Of a stretch of DNA of 64,000 bases, positions 26,727-34,973 are shown piece by piece. The notes under the pieces are model-generated. The model ran no database searches. It saw nothing but the letters and a program-made list of their open reading frames with translations, and was not told where the DNA came from. Both the position numbers and the translations under genes were made by a program. This DNA is from DAOVXM01 sp963746255 (lineage in GTDB: Bacteria > Chloroflexota > Anaerolineae > Anaerolineales > UBA4823), in contig CAVVAJ010000006.1 in assembly GCA_963746255.1 (NCBI GenBank), positions 1-64,000 on the forward strand, given 5' to 3'. Numbering within the stretch: position 1 is the first letter of the stretch; each line of letters opens with the position of its first letter.

Positions 26727-27644
26727 ATGGTGATTTCCGAGACCATCAGTGATCTTATTGGTCAAACACCAATGCTTAGGCTTTCACGCTTTGCACCCGA
26801 TCAGGATGTTATTGCTAAGTGCGAGTTTATGAACCCCATAAGCTTAAAAGACCGTCCTGTGTTGAACATCATCAATGATGCGGAAGCTGCTGGCAAATTG
26901 CAGCCTGGTGCGACGCTGATTGAAGCTACCAGCGGTAATACAGGTATGGCCGTGGCCTATTTAGCTGCGGTCAAGGGATACCATGCCATTCTCGTCATGT
27001 CAGAGATCCAAAGCCGCGAAAGACGCCAGATTTTACGTGCATTTGGAGCAGAGCTGATCCTGACCCCCGCTTCAGAAGGAACAGCTGGGGCTCGTCGTGT
27101 TCTCCAGGAAATCCTCGCAGAACATCCGGAGTATTACTATATCGGTCAGCACAGCAATCCTTCTAATCCGGCAGCACATTACAAAACCACTGGACCTGAG
27201 ATATGGCAAGCGACAGGTGGACTAGTAGCCGTTCTGGTCGCGGCATTAGGGACAGGTGGGACAATCTGCGGGGCGGGACGCTTTTTGAAAGAGAGAAATT
27301 CCGAAATAAACCTCATTGCCATAGAACCGGCAGAATCGCCATATATATCGCAAGGCATTTTTCACCCCCACCGTATGATGGGGACTGCCCCCGGTTTCAC
27401 ACCCGATACTTTAGACATCGAGTTGATCGATGAGATATTTTTGGTTAGCGAAGAACAGGCTTTTACCGCATGCCGAGAGCTGGCTACCAAAGAAGGCATC
27501 TTAGTCGGGATAACATCCGGAGCCGTAGCTCATGCCAGCAGGCAGATCGCAGCAAGAGCTGAATACACTGGTGAAACACTGGTTTGTGTGCTACCTGATT
27601 CAGGTCAACGCTATTTAAGCGTAGAGGGCTTGTTCCCAGATTAA
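26727..27644 (+). CDS. Cysteine synthase family PLP enzyme
   Basis: A 305-residue fold-type II pyridoxal-phosphate enzyme. Lys41 in NPISLKDRP is the Schiff-base lysine. EATSGNTGMAVA binds the substrate carboxylate, GTGGTICGAGRFL binds the PLP phosphate, and the C-terminal PDSGQRYLS closes the cofactor site. It most resembles O-acetylserine (or O-phosphoserine) sulfhydrylases; assignment to CysK or CysM is not possible by eye. It is preceded by a 250-base non-coding region and appears monocistronic. Confidence 0.88.
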   Translation: MVISETISDLIGQTPMLRLSRFAPDQDVIAKCEFMNPISLKDRPVLNIINDAEAAGKLQPGATLIEATSGNTGMAVAYLAAVKGYHAILVMSEIQSRERRQILRAFGAELILTPASEGTAGARRVLQEILAEHPEYYYIGQHSNPSNPAAHYKTTGPEIWQATGGLVAVLVAALGTGGTICGAGRFLKERNSEINLIAIEPAESPYISQGIFHPHRMMGTAPGFTPDTLDIELIDEIFLVSEEQAFTACRELATKEGILVGITSGAVAHASRQIAARAEYTGETLVCVLPDSGQRYLSVEGLFPD

Positions 27645-27951
27645 GTTGTTCCCCAAACGACGGGAATATAGATGGATGTGTAAATTTTATTTGTTGTAGG
27701 TCGGGTTTCTTATGACACAATGATCAACCTTGATAAATTCCCCCATTCTCATCCGCAAACTGTCTTTGCCCAGCATTTGCACCAAACAGTTGGCTCTACT
27801 GGAGCCTGAAAAGCATTGAACCTAACCCAGCTGGTTTTTGACGTAACCCAATTTTGTTAACTTAGTGTTGACCCCGTCGGATAAGCCCTCATAGGACGCT
27901 TCTCTGGAATGGGGCTAACTTTTATAGTAAACTGTCTTAGGAGGATTTGCT
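27645..27951. other. Intergenic region of about 300 bases
   Basis: No gene is supported here. The stretch has no tRNA-like fold. Its right end carries the AGGAGG ribosome site of the next gene, 8 bases before its ATG. Confidence 0.4.
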
Positions 27952-28395
27952 ATGTCACGATTAAAACCCCTATCACTTGTGATCATGTTTATGCCTATCA
28001 CTTTGTTCTTGTTGTTGGTAATCTATATCTACCAACGCCGCCAGCAATTTGAGGTTGTCTTCTCATTCGGTCCTGAATCACATTCCCCTGAAGCACCTGA
28101 CCCCAAACCCGAGGTAGCCGTAGCAACACCATCATCAGGGAAAAAGGTAGATGATTTGCAGAAAATTGATGGCATAGGCCCAAAGACAGCGTCCGTTTTA
28201 AATAACGCCGGTATTACCACTTACGCATCAATAGCTCAAGCAAATGTAGATACACTCGCAAATATATTGCGCGAGGCTGGTATTCGTGCTCCTATTCCAA
28301 AAACTTGGCCAAAACAAGCTCGCCTTGCAGCTACAGAGGAATGGGACGAGCTCGCTGCGTACCAAACCACACTGGTTGGCGGACGGGAGAAGTAG
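27952..28395 (+). CDS. Membrane-anchored helix-hairpin-helix protein (copy 1)
   Basis: A 147-residue protein with one N-terminal transmembrane helix (residues ~6-25). A Pro/Glu-rich linker leads to a cytoplasmic domain starting DLQKIDGIGPKTASVLNNAG, a helix-hairpin-helix motif of the DNA-polymerase-beta/RuvA type. The tail PKTWPKQARLAATEEWDEL is shared with the paralogue at 30532. AGGAGG lies 8 bases before the ATG. HhH modules usually bind DNA non-specifically, but such tails also occur on ribosomal and respiratory proteins. A membrane-tethered DNA-contact role is only a hypothesis. Confidence 0.7.
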   Translation: MSRLKPLSLVIMFMPITLFLLLVIYIYQRRQQFEVVFSFGPESHSPEAPDPKPEVAVATPSSGKKVDDLQKIDGIGPKTASVLNNAGITTYASIAQANVDTLANILREAGIRAPIPKTWPKQARLAATEEWDELAAYQTTLVGGREK

Positions 28396-28769
28396 ATCGA
28401 TGTCCGATAGCTAATACCACGAGCGTGCAAACCGGCGCAACCGCTAATACATAAACGCAACAACGGACAGAATTATTTGCCCAAGTGAGTTTAATTTGCT
28501 CTGATACTGGATCTCCTATAACTGGAATCATAGAGCTTGAGACAGTTGTTGCAGAGCTGCCTTGGCGGCACTGGAAAATTGTGCGATCCGAAATCGGTAG
28601 AACTTTCGTAGATACTTGATGTCAAAAATCTCTTCTGTATAAAAAGAGATTGGTCATATGACTTTCGTGGAGGAGAATCCAAAATATCTCGGCGAAGTTA
28701 GGAAACTTCTGCTCTAAATATAAGAATTCAGCTCTACACCTCACCACCTGGTCCAAAGAGAGATCCCAG
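28396..28769. other. Intergenic region of about 370 bases without a supported gene
   Basis: I see no convincing coding frame on either strand, no tRNA-like fold and no strong terminator. Short frames here lack family similarity and ribosome sites. Confidence 0.4.
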
Positions 28770-29543
28770 ATGTCGACAATAAATCCCACCATCGAACAAA
28801 TCCGTTCCCACCGCTCAATCCGCCGCTATAGTTCTGAACCCATACCGCGCGAAACGATTGAGCTCATAATCGCCGCTGCGCAGCGCAGCTCAACCTCCTC
28901 AAACCTGCAAGCATATTCTGTCGTCGCAGTTACCGATTCAAGCATACGTGAGCAGTTGACAACCTTGTGTGGTAACCAGAAGCATATCCTCCAAGCCCCA
29001 GTCTTCTTAGCGTGGTGCGCGGATCTGAACAGATTGGACCGGGTTTGTTCTATGCGAGGCTTCCAGCAAAACCATGCCTATCTAGAAAATTTCCTGATCG
29101 CGGCTGTGGATGCGGTCATTGCGATGCAATCCGCAGCGATTGCCGCCGAGGCTCTTGGTTTGGGCATCTGCTACATCGGTGCCATTCGTAATCACCCAGG
29201 TGAAGTTATCAAGCTGCTGGAGCTTCCTGAGCTCGCCTTCCCAATTTCCGGCATGACTCTCGGAATCCCCGCTGAAGAGCCAATTCATAAACCCCGCCTA
29301 CCACTAAACGAAGTCCTGCATTGGGAACGCTATGACCGAACTGATCAGGATCAGCATTTATCTGCATACGACCATATAATGATAAATACTGGGATTTACC
29401 GAGGTCGTCAAGTCCCAACAAGCGAGAATATTGATGAGAGCGAAGACTACGGCTGGTTAGAACATACCGCCCGACGCGTTTCTAAAATCAATCGGCCGCA
29501 CTTGCACCAAGCAATTTATGACAGCGGATTTGAGTTGAAGTAA
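28770..29543 (+). CDS. Nitroreductase family (NfsA-like) FMN oxidoreductase
   Basis: A 257-residue enzyme. The N-terminal SHRSIRRYSSEPIPRETIELIIAAAQR and SSNLQAYSVV form the FMN-binding block of nitroreductases. ALGLGICYIGAIRNHP and MTLGIPAEEP complete the core. The C-terminal extension with HWERYD is typical of the NADPH-dependent NfsA/FRP branch. It is predicted to reduce nitro- or quinone-type compounds, or flavin, in the cytoplasm. No close operon partner. Confidence 0.85.
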   Translation: MSTINPTIEQIRSHRSIRRYSSEPIPRETIELIIAAAQRSSTSSNLQAYSVVAVTDSSIREQLTTLCGNQKHILQAPVFLAWCADLNRLDRVCSMRGFQQNHAYLENFLIAAVDAVIAMQSAAIAAEALGLGICYIGAIRNHPGEVIKLLELPELAFPISGMTLGIPAEEPIHKPRLPLNEVLHWERYDRTDQDQHLSAYDHIMINTGIYRGRQVPTSENIDESEDYGWLEHTARRVSKINRPHLHQAIYDSGFELK

Positions 29544-29589
29544 CTAGCAATTACACCTTCCATGTGAGCAATTTCCGGAAAGTGAAAGA

Positions 29590-30409
29590 ATGAAAACTGT
29601 TGACGACACAAAGCGAAATAAGGAAGTACAGAGAATTTGGAATGCTAATGCCTCGTTTTGGGATGACTATATGGGCGAAGGCAAACACTTTCAGCAGGTT
29701 CTGCTTGGCCCAAACATTGAACGGATGCTGAATGTCGTGCCGGGAATGCATATCCTTGAGATCGCCTGTGGGAATGGCAACTTCTCTCGCCGTTTAGCGA
29801 TCCTGGGAGCGAACGTCACCGCATTTGATTTCAGCCAAAATTTCATTACTCGAGCGCGCAATAAAAACCAGTCGTACGCCGATCAGATCACATATCATGT
29901 TCTAGATGCAACCGACCATGCTGATCTTCAAACTTTGGAAGGAATTCCATTTGATGCAGCAATATGCAATATGGCGTTGATGGATATCCCGGAGATAGAG
30001 ACTTTAATTACCACCCTACCAACACTCCTTTCCGACGGGGCCAAATTCATATTTTCGATTACGCATCCATGCTTCAATTCATACGGTTCCTCAAAAATAG
30101 TCGAAGAAATCGATCGAAATGGGGATATGATTACCCAGCATGGGATAAAAATCACAGCTTATTCGCTAGTCACGTGAATTTAAAGGGCTGGGCGTTATTG
30201 GTCAACCTGAAGCGCAGTACTATTTCCACCGGCCGCTCAATTATTATTTAAATACTTGCACTGCAGCTGGTTTTCTTTTGGACGAAATCCAAGAGCCAGT
30301 TTTCTCCGGGGACCTGCAGCCTGACCGGCCATTTTCGTGGGAGAATTACACCCAGATTCCACCAGTTTTACTAGTATGCTTCAGATTAGGTTCTAACAAC
30401 AGTTCCTGA
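29590..30409 (+). pseudogene. Class I SAM-dependent methyltransferase with one frameshift
   Basis: The first frame encodes 195 residues with motif I HILEIACGNGNFSRRLA, the acidic motif II region ANVTAFDFSQNFI and a post-motif region ending FSITHPCFNSYGSSKIVEEI. It stops at 30177. The next frame carries the missing C-terminal part: REFKGLGVIGQPEAQYYFHR, then NYYLNTCTAAGFLLDEIQEP, ending FRLGSNNSS with a stop at 30407-30409. One extra base near 30170 joins the two into a normal ~270-residue methyltransferase. Whether the indel is biological or a sequence error is undecided. Substrate unknown. Confidence 0.75.
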
Positions 30410-30531
30410 TTTTTTTCAGAAAACATATGTAATAATTTTGACGTTAGCGAGGATCGAAACGCTAGCATTGTGCTAAAATTGAGCATAAATAAAATATATT
30501 TTTAGTTACCCAATTAGGAGATAGTAAGCGC

Positions 30532-31017
30532 ATGTCGCTATCCAACACAATACTATTAGCATCTACTCTACTTGAAACACCCATAACCAGCCAGGCCGTA
30601 TCTACAATTCCACTAGGAACTGCCTTGCTTCTATTCACAGTTCTCCTGTTGCTATTAGTCATTGCTTTAGTATGGAATTCGAAAGAATACCAAGTTCCCG
30701 AAACCATTCTCGCGCACGACCACCGCAATGACCGGCATTCTGGCCCTAAACCTAGCGACGATCTCACTGTTATTGAGGGTATAGGTCCAAAAACAGCTGC
30801 TGCATTTCAAGAAGCTGGTATACACACCTACCAAGATCTCGCTGGCACTGATGTTGAAAAGCTTAAAAAGATTCTCGGGGCAGCAAATCTCCGCCTTGCT
30901 GCCCCTTCAACCTGGCCAAGACAAGCGCAGCTCGCTGCCGATGGGGATTGGCAGAGTTTGCGACGTCTTCAAGATGAACTCACGGCTGGTCGCCAAGCAA
31001 GCGGTGATGCTTCCTGA
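30532..31017 (+). CDS. Membrane-anchored helix-hairpin-helix protein (copy 2)
   Basis: A 161-residue paralogue of 27952. It has an N-terminal region with a transmembrane helix (~25-45, ALLLFTVLLLLLVIALVW), a polar linker, then DDLTVIEGIGPKTAAAFQEAG forming a helix-hairpin-helix motif. The tail APSTWPRQAQLAADGDWQSL matches copy 1. TAGGAG precedes the ATG by about 11 bases. A terminator hairpin follows directly, so the gene is probably monocistronic. Role unknown. Confidence 0.7.
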   Translation: MSLSNTILLASTLLETPITSQAVSTIPLGTALLLFTVLLLLLVIALVWNSKEYQVPETILAHDHRNDRHSGPKPSDDLTVIEGIGPKTAAAFQEAGIHTYQDLAGTDVEKLKKILGAANLRLAAPSTWPRQAQLAADGDWQSLRRLQDELTAGRQASGDAS

Positions 31018-31049
31018 TGCCTAGATTCTGTCTGGCTAGGGATCATGAA

Positions 31050-31076
31050 ACGATCCAGCGAACGCTGGGTCGTTTT
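31050..31076 (+). terminator. Rho-independent terminator after the second HhH gene
   Basis: ACGATCCAGCG pairs with CGCTGGGTCGT (11 pairs, one G-T) across a two-base gap, followed by TTTT. It lies 33 bases after the stop and before the VIT1-type gene. Confidence 0.65.
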
Positions 31077-31117
31077 GCGAATTAATCAAACACCTTGAAC
31101 AGCATTCTAGGAGCAGT

Positions 31118-31933
31118 ATGGGGATCAGCAAGCGTCTCGAACAAGCCCGGCGAGGCTACACTAAACACGATAAAACAGCTTCTGCCAATGCGCATAACCC
31201 GGAGCAAATCGCAAAAGTCTATCGTGAAGCTTCGGAAGAGCATGGCGGTAGTGGATCTAAGTACATCGGCGATTTTATATTCGGTGGCTTAGACGGTATT
31301 ATCACAACATTCGCAGTAGTCAGCGGAGTCGTAGGCGCAAATTTGGGCAGCAGTGTCATCCTCATCCTCGGCCTAGCCAACCTCTTCGCAGATGGCTTTT
31401 CTATGGCAGTTGGGGCTTATTTATCCTCCAAGAGTGAGAATGAATACTACCAAAAGGAACACCAGCGCGAGCTTTGGGAAATTGAAAATTTCCCTTCTGG
31501 CGAAAAAGCAGAACTGCTCGAGATTTACTTACATAAAGGCTACACTTCCGAGGAAGCGGATCAGCTGATCGCTATCCAAACCAGGTCTAAAGAACGCTGG
31601 GTCTCCGCGATGATGATCGATGAACTGGGGATGATGAAGGACGACCGTTCTCCAGTCACCAGCGGTATCATCACATTCATTGCCTTCCTTGTTGCAGGCA
31701 CAGTTCCGTTGCTGGTCTATTTTGCAGGACTTTTATTCCCGATCGCTGCAAACCAAGCCTTTTTGGTATCGATTTTGCTTTCCGGCATCGCCCTTTTCGG
31801 CCTGGGTGCTGGAAAGGTATTCGTTACCCGCCAAAATCCGATTCGCAGTGGTTTAGAAATGCTGCTGGTTGGTGGATTAGCTGCGAGCGTTGCATATGCA
31901 GTGGGAGCTTTATTAAGGTCTCTGGGACTATAA
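31118..31933 (+). CDS. VIT1/CCC1-family iron/manganese transporter
   Basis: A 271-residue membrane protein. GDFIFGGLDGIITTFAVVSG is the VIT1-family first transmembrane signature, followed by GLANLFADGFSMAVGAYLSSKSE. A cytoplasmic helical insert has the Glu-rich metal-binding character of the family (ENEYYQKEHQRELWEIE). Three more helices form the C-terminal half (GIITFIAFLVAGTVPLLVYF, ILLSGIALFGLG, LLVGGLAASVAYAVGALL). It likely moves Fe2+ or Mn2+ across the inner membrane. The stop is followed within 20 bases by a decapitated ROK gene. A decayed homologue lies at 41467-41800. Confidence 0.85.
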   Translation: MGISKRLEQARRGYTKHDKTASANAHNPEQIAKVYREASEEHGGSGSKYIGDFIFGGLDGIITTFAVVSGVVGANLGSSVILILGLANLFADGFSMAVGAYLSSKSENEYYQKEHQRELWEIENFPSGEKAELLEIYLHKGYTSEEADQLIAIQTRSKERWVSAMMIDELGMMKDDRSPVTSGIITFIAFLVAGTVPLLVYFAGLLFPIAANQAFLVSILLSGIALFGLGAGKVFVTRQNPIRSGLEMLLVGGLAASVAYAVGALLRSLGL

Positions 31934-31952
31934 ATCAGCCTGTACAACCAGT

Positions 31953-32726
31953 AATTTTGTCGGTATCGGTACTCCCGGTATGATAGACCCTCATAAAGGT
32001 GTGATTCGGCGGGCAGTCAATCTCGATTGGCAGGAATTGCCGCTGCGAAGCCTGTTAGAAGAGCGATACAACCTGCCATGCTATATCACCAATGACTGTC
32101 AAGCGGCCGCATTAGGAGAGTACACTTTCGGGAAAAATTCTGCCATAGCAAATTTGGTCGTACTGAAAGTGGGACGTGGTATCGGCTCGGGGATTGTATT
32201 GAATGGCCAATTGTACTATGGCGACGGCTACAGCGCTGGGGAGATCGGGCACCTGGTGGTTATCGAAGATGGTGAGACATGTGCTTGTGGAAACCGCGGT
32301 TGTCTCGAAACCGTCGCCAGCACCCGTGCTTTGGCGAAACGAGTCAGGGAGATCGCTCAAAGAAATCCGAACTCAAAATTGTTTCAAATTGCTACAACCC
32401 CAACTGAAATCAATATGGATATTATCCTACATGCTTTAGAAGCTGGTGATGAGGACATAAAAAATGTCATTGCGGAAGCTGGATATTACCTGGGTGTTGC
32501 GGTAGCCTGCCTTGTCGGCGTGGTAAACGCTCAACACATTTTCATCGCTGGAAGCGCAGCCCGTTTTGGTGATACGCTGCTCGCACCTATCAAGAACACT
32601 ATGCGGAGACATTCGATGTCTATCCTGGCGGATGAAACAAATGTCAACTTCAGCTCGTTAGGACAGGATATAGTGATCAAAGGTGCAGCGTCCTTACCGC
32701 TGGCAAACGAACTTCAACTTATCTGA
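31953..32726 (+). pseudogene. ROK-family sugar kinase/regulator lacking its N-terminal ATP-binding part
   Basis: Homology to ROK proteins begins at NFVGIGTPGMIDPHKG, equivalent to residue ~85 of the intact ROK gene at 33529. The GxDxGGTK phosphate-binding N-terminus is absent. What remains has TNDCQAAALGEYTFG with the catalytic-region Asp, AGEIGHLVV and the zinc motif CACGNRGCLET. Homology starts 20 bases after the VIT1 stop, so a deletion or rearrangement removed the 5' end. An ATG at 31980 could give a 248-residue protein, but without the ATP site it cannot be a normal kinase. First gene of the sugar operon. Confidence 0.75.
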
Positions 32727-32759
32727 TCAATTCTTAAGGTCTAAAGTGGAGCGTAATCT

Positions 32760-33512
32760 ATGAAATCAAATGACAACAGCAATGGTATAGAGCTTTATTA
32801 CAGGAAGGTTTTAGCGCTCCAGACTGAGGTCATTGAGAGCCAAAGAAAAGTACTTGAGGATGCAGCCGCTCAAATGGCGACTACAATCGCACAGGATGGC
32901 AGAATATTCATTTTTGGTACCGGGCATTCGCACATGATGGCAGAAGAAGCATTCTACAGAGCCGGCGGTATAGCACCCGTAGTCCCTATTTTTTCTTCTG
33001 CGTTGATGCTGCACGAGAAACCGAACTTATCCAGCCGTTTAGAAAGGACGGGGGGTCTGGCGGAAGTGTTGCTGGGTGAATACCAGGTACGTCCGGGCGA
33101 GATGATCCTGATATTCTCTAACAGCGGTGTAAATAGGCTACCGGTTGAAATGGCTATCAAAGCCAAGGACAGCGGGTTATTCGTGGTTTCAGTCAGTTCG
33201 CTGGCTTATGCTAGAATGGCTCCCATGTCGTCGTTAGGGAAACGGCTTGATGAAGTTGCGGACATCGCGATCGATAATTATGGAGAACCTGGAGATGCGC
33301 TGGTACAGATTATGGAAACGGGCTGGCTCGTTGGCCCAAGTTCTACGATAATCGGTGCCTTGATATGGAACTGTCTGCTTACAGAATGTGTAGTACGTTT
33401 ATATGCCTCTGATGTACCATTGCCTGTTTTTGCGAGTTTGAACATGCCAGGCGCAGCCGAGCATAATGCAGAGTTATTAGATAAATGGCGTATGTACAAC
33501 CCACATCTATAG
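32760..33512 (+). CDS. SIS-domain sugar isomerase-like protein (UPF0309 type)
   Basis: A 250-residue protein with the sugar-phosphate isomerase (SIS) fold. IFIFGTGHSHMMAEEAFYRAGG and LIFSNSGVNRLPVEMAIKAK contain the phosphate-sugar-binding Ser/Thr motifs, and GKRLDEVADIAIDN and LPVFASLNMPGAAEHN complete the UPF0309-like group. Cytoplasmic. Position between two ROK genes and ahead of a sugar ABC transporter suggests action on a phosphorylated (amino) sugar; the exact substrate is not readable. Confidence 0.8.
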   Translation: MKSNDNSNGIELYYRKVLALQTEVIESQRKVLEDAAAQMATTIAQDGRIFIFGTGHSHMMAEEAFYRAGGIAPVVPIFSSALMLHEKPNLSSRLERTGGLAEVLLGEYQVRPGEMILIFSNSGVNRLPVEMAIKAKDSGLFVVSVSSLAYARMAPMSSLGKRLDEVADIAIDNYGEPGDALVQIMETGWLVGPSSTIIGALIWNCLLTECVVRLYASDVPLPVFASLNMPGAAEHNAELLDKWRMYNPHL

Positions 33513-33528
33513 GAATTTTAGAGCGTAT

Positions 33529-34506
33529 ATGAAAAACCTGCAGTACATGGCGATAGGGATAGATGTCGGTGGGACTAAGATTGCCGCTGCACTGGTATCG
33601 ACCGACGGTATTGTTCATGCCGCTCGCCAAGAACAGACAAGGGTCGACGAAGGCATCCAGGCTGTAATTAACCAGATTGTTCGGCTTGTAAATGACCTCG
33701 CTGGCTCTTCAACCTCAAATCTCGATCGAAATCAAATCTCTTTGCTGGGAGTGGGAATCGGTATTCCCGGTCAGGTTAATACGAAGGATGGAATCGTTCG
33801 AGATGCTGTCAACCTGGGATGGGGTGAAGTATACCTGGTGAACCAGCTCCAATTTCGGCTAAAAAATGAATTTCCGGTGTTTATTGAGACAGATACCAAT
33901 GCCAGCACCTTGGGTGAATTTACTTTTGGAGCTGCCCGTGGTTGCCAGGATTTCGTTTACATAAGTATTGGTTCGGGGCTTGGCGCAGGTCTGATTATTA
34001 ACAGCAAGCTTGTACTTGGGGCCACCTGGAAAGCGGCTGAACTGGGGCACATATCATTTGATCCGGACGGTCTTCCCTGCGCGTGCGGCTTGCGCGGCTG
34101 TATCGAAACGATCGTCTCAGGTCCGGGGATGCTCAACCTGGTAACCCAACACATATCGCAGGGCAAGTATCCGACCCGACTTAGCATAGATCCGGATTTA
34201 ACCACCATCGAGGTTGTTTCCGCGGCCTTCGATGGGGATGATCTAGCTCTGGCCGTTTTTTCCAAGATGGGGCGTTATCTGGGCATACTGATCTCCTTTT
34301 GCGCTACATTGATTAACCCTAGTCTGATTGTTATTGGCGGCGGGTTGGGATTGGCAGCATTTGATCTGATCATTCCCACTGTCTGGCAGGAGATCAAGCG
34401 ACGCACCCTGTTCTCCGTTTACTCGGAACTCAAAATCATGCCCTCACAGCAGGTCTCCAGCGCGATCGGCGCTGCAAGCCTGGTTTTTAGCCATTTTCTC
34501 GAATGA
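33529..34506 (+). CDS. ROK-family sugar kinase
   Basis: A 325-residue protein with the complete ROK layout. GIDVGGTKIAAALVSTDG is the ATP phosphate-binding motif, ETDTNASTLGEFTFGAARG holds the catalytic Asp, and AAELGHISF plus CACGLRGCIET bind zinc. INPSLIVIGGGLG forms the adenosine region. There is no N-terminal HTH, so it is a kinase (glucokinase or N-acetylmannosamine/N-acetylglucosamine kinase type) rather than a repressor. It starts 16 bases after the SIS gene, consistent with one transcript. Confidence 0.88.
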   Translation: MKNLQYMAIGIDVGGTKIAAALVSTDGIVHAARQEQTRVDEGIQAVINQIVRLVNDLAGSSTSNLDRNQISLLGVGIGIPGQVNTKDGIVRDAVNLGWGEVYLVNQLQFRLKNEFPVFIETDTNASTLGEFTFGAARGCQDFVYISIGSGLGAGLIINSKLVLGATWKAAELGHISFDPDGLPCACGLRGCIETIVSGPGMLNLVTQHISQGKYPTRLSIDPDLTTIEVVSAAFDGDDLALAVFSKMGRYLGILISFCATLINPSLIVIGGGLGLAAFDLIIPTVWQEIKRRTLFSVYSELKIMPSQQVSSAIGAASLVFSHFLE

Positions 34507-34552
34507 CATCTATACAATACATGCATTTTACGTGTTCTCGCGAGAAATACCT

Positions 34553-34741
34553 ATGAAACAATCTGATAAGAAATATTTCCAAAAACCGGCTCTCATTCCA
34601 CCACAAGTTTTAGATTTCCAACCCGCGGTGTTGTACAACGGGGCGTTCCGCCACTCGATAACTAACTCTGGTACAAGTATTCCGGATATTATGATCCTGG
34701 AGTGTAAAGACGGGGACATTTCCCAGTATGACGCTCGTTAA
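34553..34741 (+). CDS. Small protein of unknown function (weak)
   Basis: A 62-codon frame from the ATG after the ROK gene encodes a soluble, Pro-containing peptide with the run KYFQKPALIPPQVLDFQPAV. No family is recognised and no clear ribosome site precedes it. It could be a remnant of a larger gene or chance; reported with low confidence because the remaining 230 bases before the SBP gene carry no other candidate. Confidence 0.3.
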   Translation: MKQSDKKYFQKPALIPPQVLDFQPAVLYNGAFRHSITNSGTSIPDIMILECKDGDISQYDAR

Positions 34742-34973
34742 ACCTCAGGATCACCCCGATGCTGGTATCGATCAATTATTACGATTGGAAGTATGTTTTA
34801 ACATTATAATTATCTATCTAAGTTGATTTGGTGATAAATTTCAAAAACGAGCAGCGATAAGATGCGAGATAAGTTGTATAAGGAGGTGGGCAGAAGGAAA
34901 TACTGTACCAGATAAAGACCCGGTTAGAAAGCATCATGGATAAAAAACATAACTATGTTAGGAGATAAAGAAG

